Of a DNA stretch of 8,452 nt, positions 5,852 to 8,452 are shown piece after piece. The translations under genes were made by a program, and so were the position numbers. This DNA comes from GCA-002694895 sp964436345 (GTDB lineage Bacteria; Chloroflexota; Dehalococcoidia; Lucifugimonadales; GCA-002694895), in assembly GCA_964436345.1 (NCBI GenBank), contig CAYTCC010000064.1:1-8452 (forward strand). The letters run 5' to 3'. Each line of letters begins with the position of its first letter. The first letter of the stretch is position 1. Under the pieces are notes generated by a model, which worked only from the letters and a program-made list of their open reading frames with translations, was not told the DNA's origin and made no database searches.

Positions 5852-6709
5852 TTAACTTTCCTCTTTTAAAATGTAAGTTCTTCCAGACGTCTTGTTTTTA
5901 TCAGGTAAATAATAATAATTAGAACCTGGTTTTAAAATCTCTTCATAGAGTATTTCTTTTTCTTTACCTTTTTCAATGATGACTGCGTACCAATCTTTAA
6001 TCAGTAAATCGAATTCTGCATATCCCTGATGATTAGTTGTACACTGGTTAAGTCCTACAAGAGTTACGTTAGCTAGTTTAACAGGCTTATTTTCATTGTT
6101 AAGAATTCGAATTTTGGTAATGTATTTGTTTGGAAAAAGAAATTTATGTATTCGAGTAAATATACTAGGTTGTTCAGGAATTACAGATTTTGGTATCGAT
6201 TTTATAATATCGTTTTCATAACCAGTTTTTTTAGGTATCTTCCATTCAGAGCCATATTTAAGTGATAAATATTTCTCTGGTGGGTTTGGTACAAAAAATG
6301 TAGTGCCAAGAAACGGGATGGGTTTTAAATCATCATAAATATTAACTGGAATTTTAACCGCAGGGTATTGATATATATATCCTTGACGTATTTTATAACA
6401 AGTCCAGTCGATTGGAATCCCGGATTTTGAAAGTGAAACAGAAATATGAAATGGAGATTCAGATACTACAGTTTCAAATCCATTTAATTTAAAGCTGTCA
6501 ATAATTTTAGATATAGATTTTTCATCAAGGTTGTTCATTCCTATTATTGACCCAATATCTATATCATCGTCCCATGGGATAAGTTGCCCATCTCTGACAG
6601 CGCCTAAACAAGTACCATGGCGAAGAAAAAAAACAACATTGAGATCATCCATTAATTCTTTAATCTCGAGGATACTTTTTTCACCTTTTTGTATATCCAT
6701 AGGTATCAT
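5852..6709 (-). CDS. LicD-family phosphotransferase fused to a C-terminal beta-sandwich-like domain
   Basis: Residues 10-165 of this 285-residue protein are a LicD domain. HGTCLGAVRDG (31-41) and IPWDDDIDIG (44-53) carry the nucleotidyltransferase-fold metal and substrate residues (G32-T33, R39, D47-D49, D51), and YLSLKYGSEWKIP (147-159) is the usual LicD end block. LicD proteins transfer phosphocholine or similar groups from CDP-alcohols to cell-surface glycans or teichoic acids. Residues about 196-270 form an added module with alternating beta-strand patterns: NENKPVKLANVTLVGL, TTNHQGYAEFDL and ILKPGSNYYYLPD. This resembles carboxypeptidase-regulatory-like Ig-type domains, which is judged from pattern only. 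No signal peptide or membrane helix is seen. GAGGA (6720-6716) lies six bases before ATG 6709 and fixes the start. The cytidylyltransferase follows 54 bases downstream and could make its CDP-alcohol donor. LicD assignment is strong; the extra domain is tentative. Confidence 0.87.
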   Translation of the reverse strand: MIPMDIQKGEKSILEIKELMDDLNVVFFLRHGTCLGAVRDGQLIPWDDDIDIGSIIGMNNLDEKSISKIIDSFKLNGFETVVSESPFHISVSLSKSGIPIDWTCYKIRQGYIYQYPAVKIPVNIYDDLKPIPFLGTTFFVPNPPEKYLSLKYGSEWKIPKKTGYENDIIKSIPKSVIPEQPSIFTRIHKFLFPNKYITKIRILNNENKPVKLANVTLVGLNQCTTNHQGYAEFDLLIKDWYAVIIEKGKEKEILYEEILKPGSNYYYLPDKNKTSGRTYILKEES

Positions 6710-6900
6710 AGTATTTCCTCTTTGGCATAACTAATTGTTTAATAGTTTATCTAAAGGGTAAAGTATTGTCTGTATTAAAAAGGTAGCTTAGTTTTTATTC
6801 ATAGATAATATAGTGATTGTCGTTATTAGGTTTAACGGTTTACATAAATACATTAAAATACTTTATAAGAAGTTTCTTAAATATAATTAAGGAGAGAATA
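6710..6900. promoter_or_regulatory. Divergent control region between licD-like and aminotransferase-like genes
   Basis: This 191-base AT-rich spacer must hold promoters for both directions. On the plus strand TTTACA (6839-6844) precedes TATAAG (6864-6869) by 19 bases, and TTTAAC (6831-6836) precedes TAAAAT (6854-6859) by 17; neither is a strong pair. An imperfect inverted repeat, CGTTA (6821-6825) and TAACG (6833-6837), overlaps the -35 area and could be an operator. The left end holds the LicD ribosome binding site (6716-6720). I see no ORF or RNA gene in it. Confidence 0.4.
6889..6894 (+). promoter_or_regulatory. Ribosome binding site fixing the aminotransferase start
   Basis: AAGGAG lies six bases before ATG 6901. 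The frame is open upstream to a TTG at 6817, but that start has no ribosome binding site, and the 28 extra residues (Leu/Ile/Phe-rich) do not belong to the family. ATG 6901 is therefore chosen. Confidence 0.85.
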
Positions 6901-8088
6901 ATGAATTATGATAGTAAATTTACAACACATAATATTCCTGAAATTTCACGCCCAGATGGAATAAGTGAAAAAACAAAATATACCTTTTCCATTACTTATA
7001 CTGATCAACACAGCATGGATTATGCGCAATTTGCTGAAACAACTAGAGATATTATTTCAAGAGAGGGGAATGTATTGGCACCATATCCTGATCCACAAGG
7101 AGATCTTAATTTGAGAAATTTAATCAGTGAAAGATTAGCATCTTTAAGAGGTATAAAAGCCGATGCGGATTCAATTTTTATAAGTTCTGGAGCTGGGGGT
7201 GCAATATCAAATTTAATTAACATTTTTCTTGAACCCAATGACACAGTATTAGTTGAAGAATTTAGTTATTCAGGAACCCTGGGGATGCTTTTAACAAAAA
7301 AAGCAAATATTATACATGTAGATTCAGATGAAAATGGGATCCTACCTGATAGTTTAGAAGAACATTTAGCTAAACTCAAATCCCAAAACATTACTCCTAA
7401 ATTTATATATTTAATATCAGTTTTTCAAAACCCTACTGGTATAACTATCCCACTAGATAGAAGAAAAGCAATAATCGAACTTGCTCAAAAATACAATGTT
7501 CCAATTATTGAAAATGAAAGTTATGCAGATTTCCGAATAGATGGAGATCCTTTACCGCCTGCTATGTATGGAATGGATGACACTGATTCTGTAATGTATA
7601 TTTCAGCATATACTAAATTTTTAGGCTGTGGTATAAGAATTGGATACACAGTTGTCCCGGATATGGTTAAAGAAGAATTGGCAAAGACTGCATATAATGG
7701 AATGCCCAGCCAACTCGCATCTATGGCTGTATTTAATTTCTTAGATAAACACGGTTATAATCATGGATTAGAAGTTGAACAATCAATTATGAAAAAACGT
7801 GATGCCATGCTAACTGCTTTAAAAGAAAATTTTCCTGATACTTGTGAATGGAATAAACCAAATGGAGGTTTGATGGTCTGGCTAAAATTACCCGAAGGTG
7901 CAAATTCGTGGGATATACTAAGAAGCGCTGTTGACAGAGGAGTTAAGTATAACCCAGGCGGAGTATACAGAGCAGACAGAGAAAAAAACAATTATCTAAG
8001 ATTAACTTATAGTTATAATACTCCAAATGAAATTCATGAAGGTATTAAAATATTGGCAGATGTATTTGAAAAAGAAAAGTTAATATAA
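6901..8088 (+). CDS. PLP-dependent aminotransferase-like protein (fold type I, class I/II) with altered cofactor site
   Basis: This 395-residue protein follows the 2-aminoadipate aminotransferase (LysN)-like pattern of class I/II aminotransferases. YPDPQGDLNLR begins at Y62, the SSGAGGA phosphate loop is at 95-101, EEFSY places Y123 for ring stacking, NPTG is N177-G180, the Schiff-base Lys is K239 in SAYTKFLGCGIRIGY, R246 is the phosphate Arg, and R367 in YLRLTYS is the substrate carboxylate Arg. Two cofactor positions differ. The Asp usually three residues before the conserved Tyr (Y208) is Asn205 (IENESYADF), and the Ser usual at Lys minus 3 is Ala236. Loss of that Asp normally weakens electron withdrawal by the pyridine ring, so ordinary transamination is uncertain. 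No helix-turn-helix domain is attached, so it is not a MocR regulator. The lipid kinase gene follows after 11 bases, probably in one operon. Fold is confident, reaction open. Confidence 0.9.
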   Translation: MNYDSKFTTHNIPEISRPDGISEKTKYTFSITYTDQHSMDYAQFAETTRDIISREGNVLAPYPDPQGDLNLRNLISERLASLRGIKADADSIFISSGAGGAISNLINIFLEPNDTVLVEEFSYSGTLGMLLTKKANIIHVDSDENGILPDSLEEHLAKLKSQNITPKFIYLISVFQNPTGITIPLDRRKAIIELAQKYNVPIIENESYADFRIDGDPLPPAMYGMDDTDSVMYISAYTKFLGCGIRIGYTVVPDMVKEELAKTAYNGMPSQLASMAVFNFLDKHGYNHGLEVEQSIMKKRDAMLTALKENFPDTCEWNKPNGGLMVWLKLPEGANSWDILRSAVDRGVKYNPGGVYRADREKNNYLRLTYSYNTPNEIHEGIKILADVFEKEKLI

Positions 8089-8099
8089 GAATCTAAAAT

Positions 8100-8452
8100 A
8101 TGAAATTTATTTTAATTGTTAATCCATTCAGTGGTAAAAAACAAGGATTGGAAATATTCAATAAAATTGAAAAAAAGTTTAATTCAAAACAAATTGATCT
8201 AACATTAATTACAACTGAATTTCCCGGACATGCTGAAAAAATAATTAAAGAATGTAATTTTGAAAATTATAATGGTATTTTAATGATTGGAGGAGATGGG
8301 ACATTTCATGAAATTGTAAATGGAATGTTCAATCGTAGAGATAAGAAAAAAATTCCTATAGGAATAATTCCTGGAGGTACAGGTAATTCATTCATGTTAG
8401 ATTTGGGAATTACCGACCCTAATGAAGCTGTGGATAAAATTCTTATGAAAAA
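8100..8452 (+). CDS. Diacylglycerol kinase/sphingosine kinase-family lipid kinase, 3' end beyond the right edge
   Basis: The frame opens at ATG 8100 and runs uninterrupted to the edge, giving 117 residues, well under half of the usual 290-330. The catalytic-domain signatures are in order: NPFSGKKQG (8-16), IGGDGTFHE (63-71, the GGDGT nucleotide-binding motif) and IIPGGTGNSF (89-98). The family phosphorylates diacylglycerol, sphingoid bases or related lipid alcohols with ATP at the cytoplasmic membrane face (DgkB, YegS, BmrU types); the C-terminal domain needed to judge the substrate is missing here. The start lies 11 bases after the aminotransferase stop and has no Shine-Dalgarno site, which suggests translation coupled to or dependent on the upstream gene. 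An aminotransferase plus lipid kinase pairing has no obvious shared pathway. Family call is confident. Confidence 0.9.
   Translation, partial: MKFILIVNPFSGKKQGLEIFNKIEKKFNSKQIDLTLITTEFPGHAEKIIKECNFENYNGILMIGGDGTFHEIVNGMFNRRDKKKIPIGIIPGGTGNSFMLDLGITDPNEAVDKILMK

Noticed and set aside
6729..6747. Inverted repeat AACTA/TAGTT as an operator upstream of the LicD gene
   Set aside because: It has only five-base arms in AT-rich DNA, with mismatches inside, and is not distinguishable from chance.
6817..6900. N-terminal extension of the aminotransferase from TTG 6817
   Set aside because: There is no ribosome binding site at 6817, whereas AAGGAG precedes ATG 6901, and the extra residues are not part of the family.
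6901..8452. Sphingolipid synthesis pair (serine palmitoyltransferase plus sphingosine kinase)
   Set aside because: The PLP protein has the class I/II aminotransferase pattern (NPTG, GIRIGY), not the alpha-oxoamine synthase pattern, and the kinase substrate cannot be judged from the fragment.

Overview
This is an AT-rich bacterial chromosome segment with nine recognisable protein-coding loci (two cut by the window edges) and one decayed gene. There are no tRNA or rRNA genes, insertion sequences or CRISPR arrays. Complete genes end in TAA or TAG and never in TGA. Shine-Dalgarno sites are good before some genes and absent before others. Gene content (many small-molecule catabolic enzymes, low GC, short operons) would suit a free-living, possibly marine, bacterium such as a low-GC SAR202-type Chloroflexota. 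That placement is inferred from general resemblance and is not shown by any marker gene here.

Layout. (1) 1-394, minus: start of a lipoprotein gene whose C-terminal part is a perfect 16-residue Pro/Gly/Gln tandem repeat running off the left edge. (2) 491-1447, minus: an EamA/DMT-type permease. (3) 1490-1779, plus: a hisE (phosphoribosyl-ATP diphosphatase) pseudogene with two TGA stops and a one-base frameshift, in what otherwise looks like a 345-base intergenic gap. (4) 1793-5359, plus: three enzymes in a row, namely a DAO-family FAD oxidoreductase, a hydantoinase/dihydropyrimidinase-like amidohydrolase and an alpha/beta hydrolase. (5) 5381-6709, minus: a PCYT2/TagD-like cytidylyltransferase preceded by a LicD-family transferase that carries an extra C-terminal beta-rich domain. 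(6) 6901-8452, plus: a PLP-dependent aminotransferase-like protein followed after 11 bases by a diacylglycerol-kinase-family lipid kinase that is cut by the right edge.

How the genes may work together. The plus-strand trio could feed cyclic ureides or carbamoyl/D-amino acids into central metabolism: ring opening by the amidohydrolase and oxidative deamination by the FAD enzyme. No carbamoylase is visible. The minus-strand pair resembles a phosphocholine/phosphoethanolamine decoration module: CDP-alcohol synthesis followed by LicD transfer. The permease 4 kb away belongs to the same superfamily as the choline permease LicB.

The most notable points are the hisE relic, the LicD fusion with its eukaryotic-type cytidylyltransferase partner, and a PLP enzyme in which the usual pyridine-nitrogen Asp appears as Asn. 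I see no clearly new defence or mobile system in this window.
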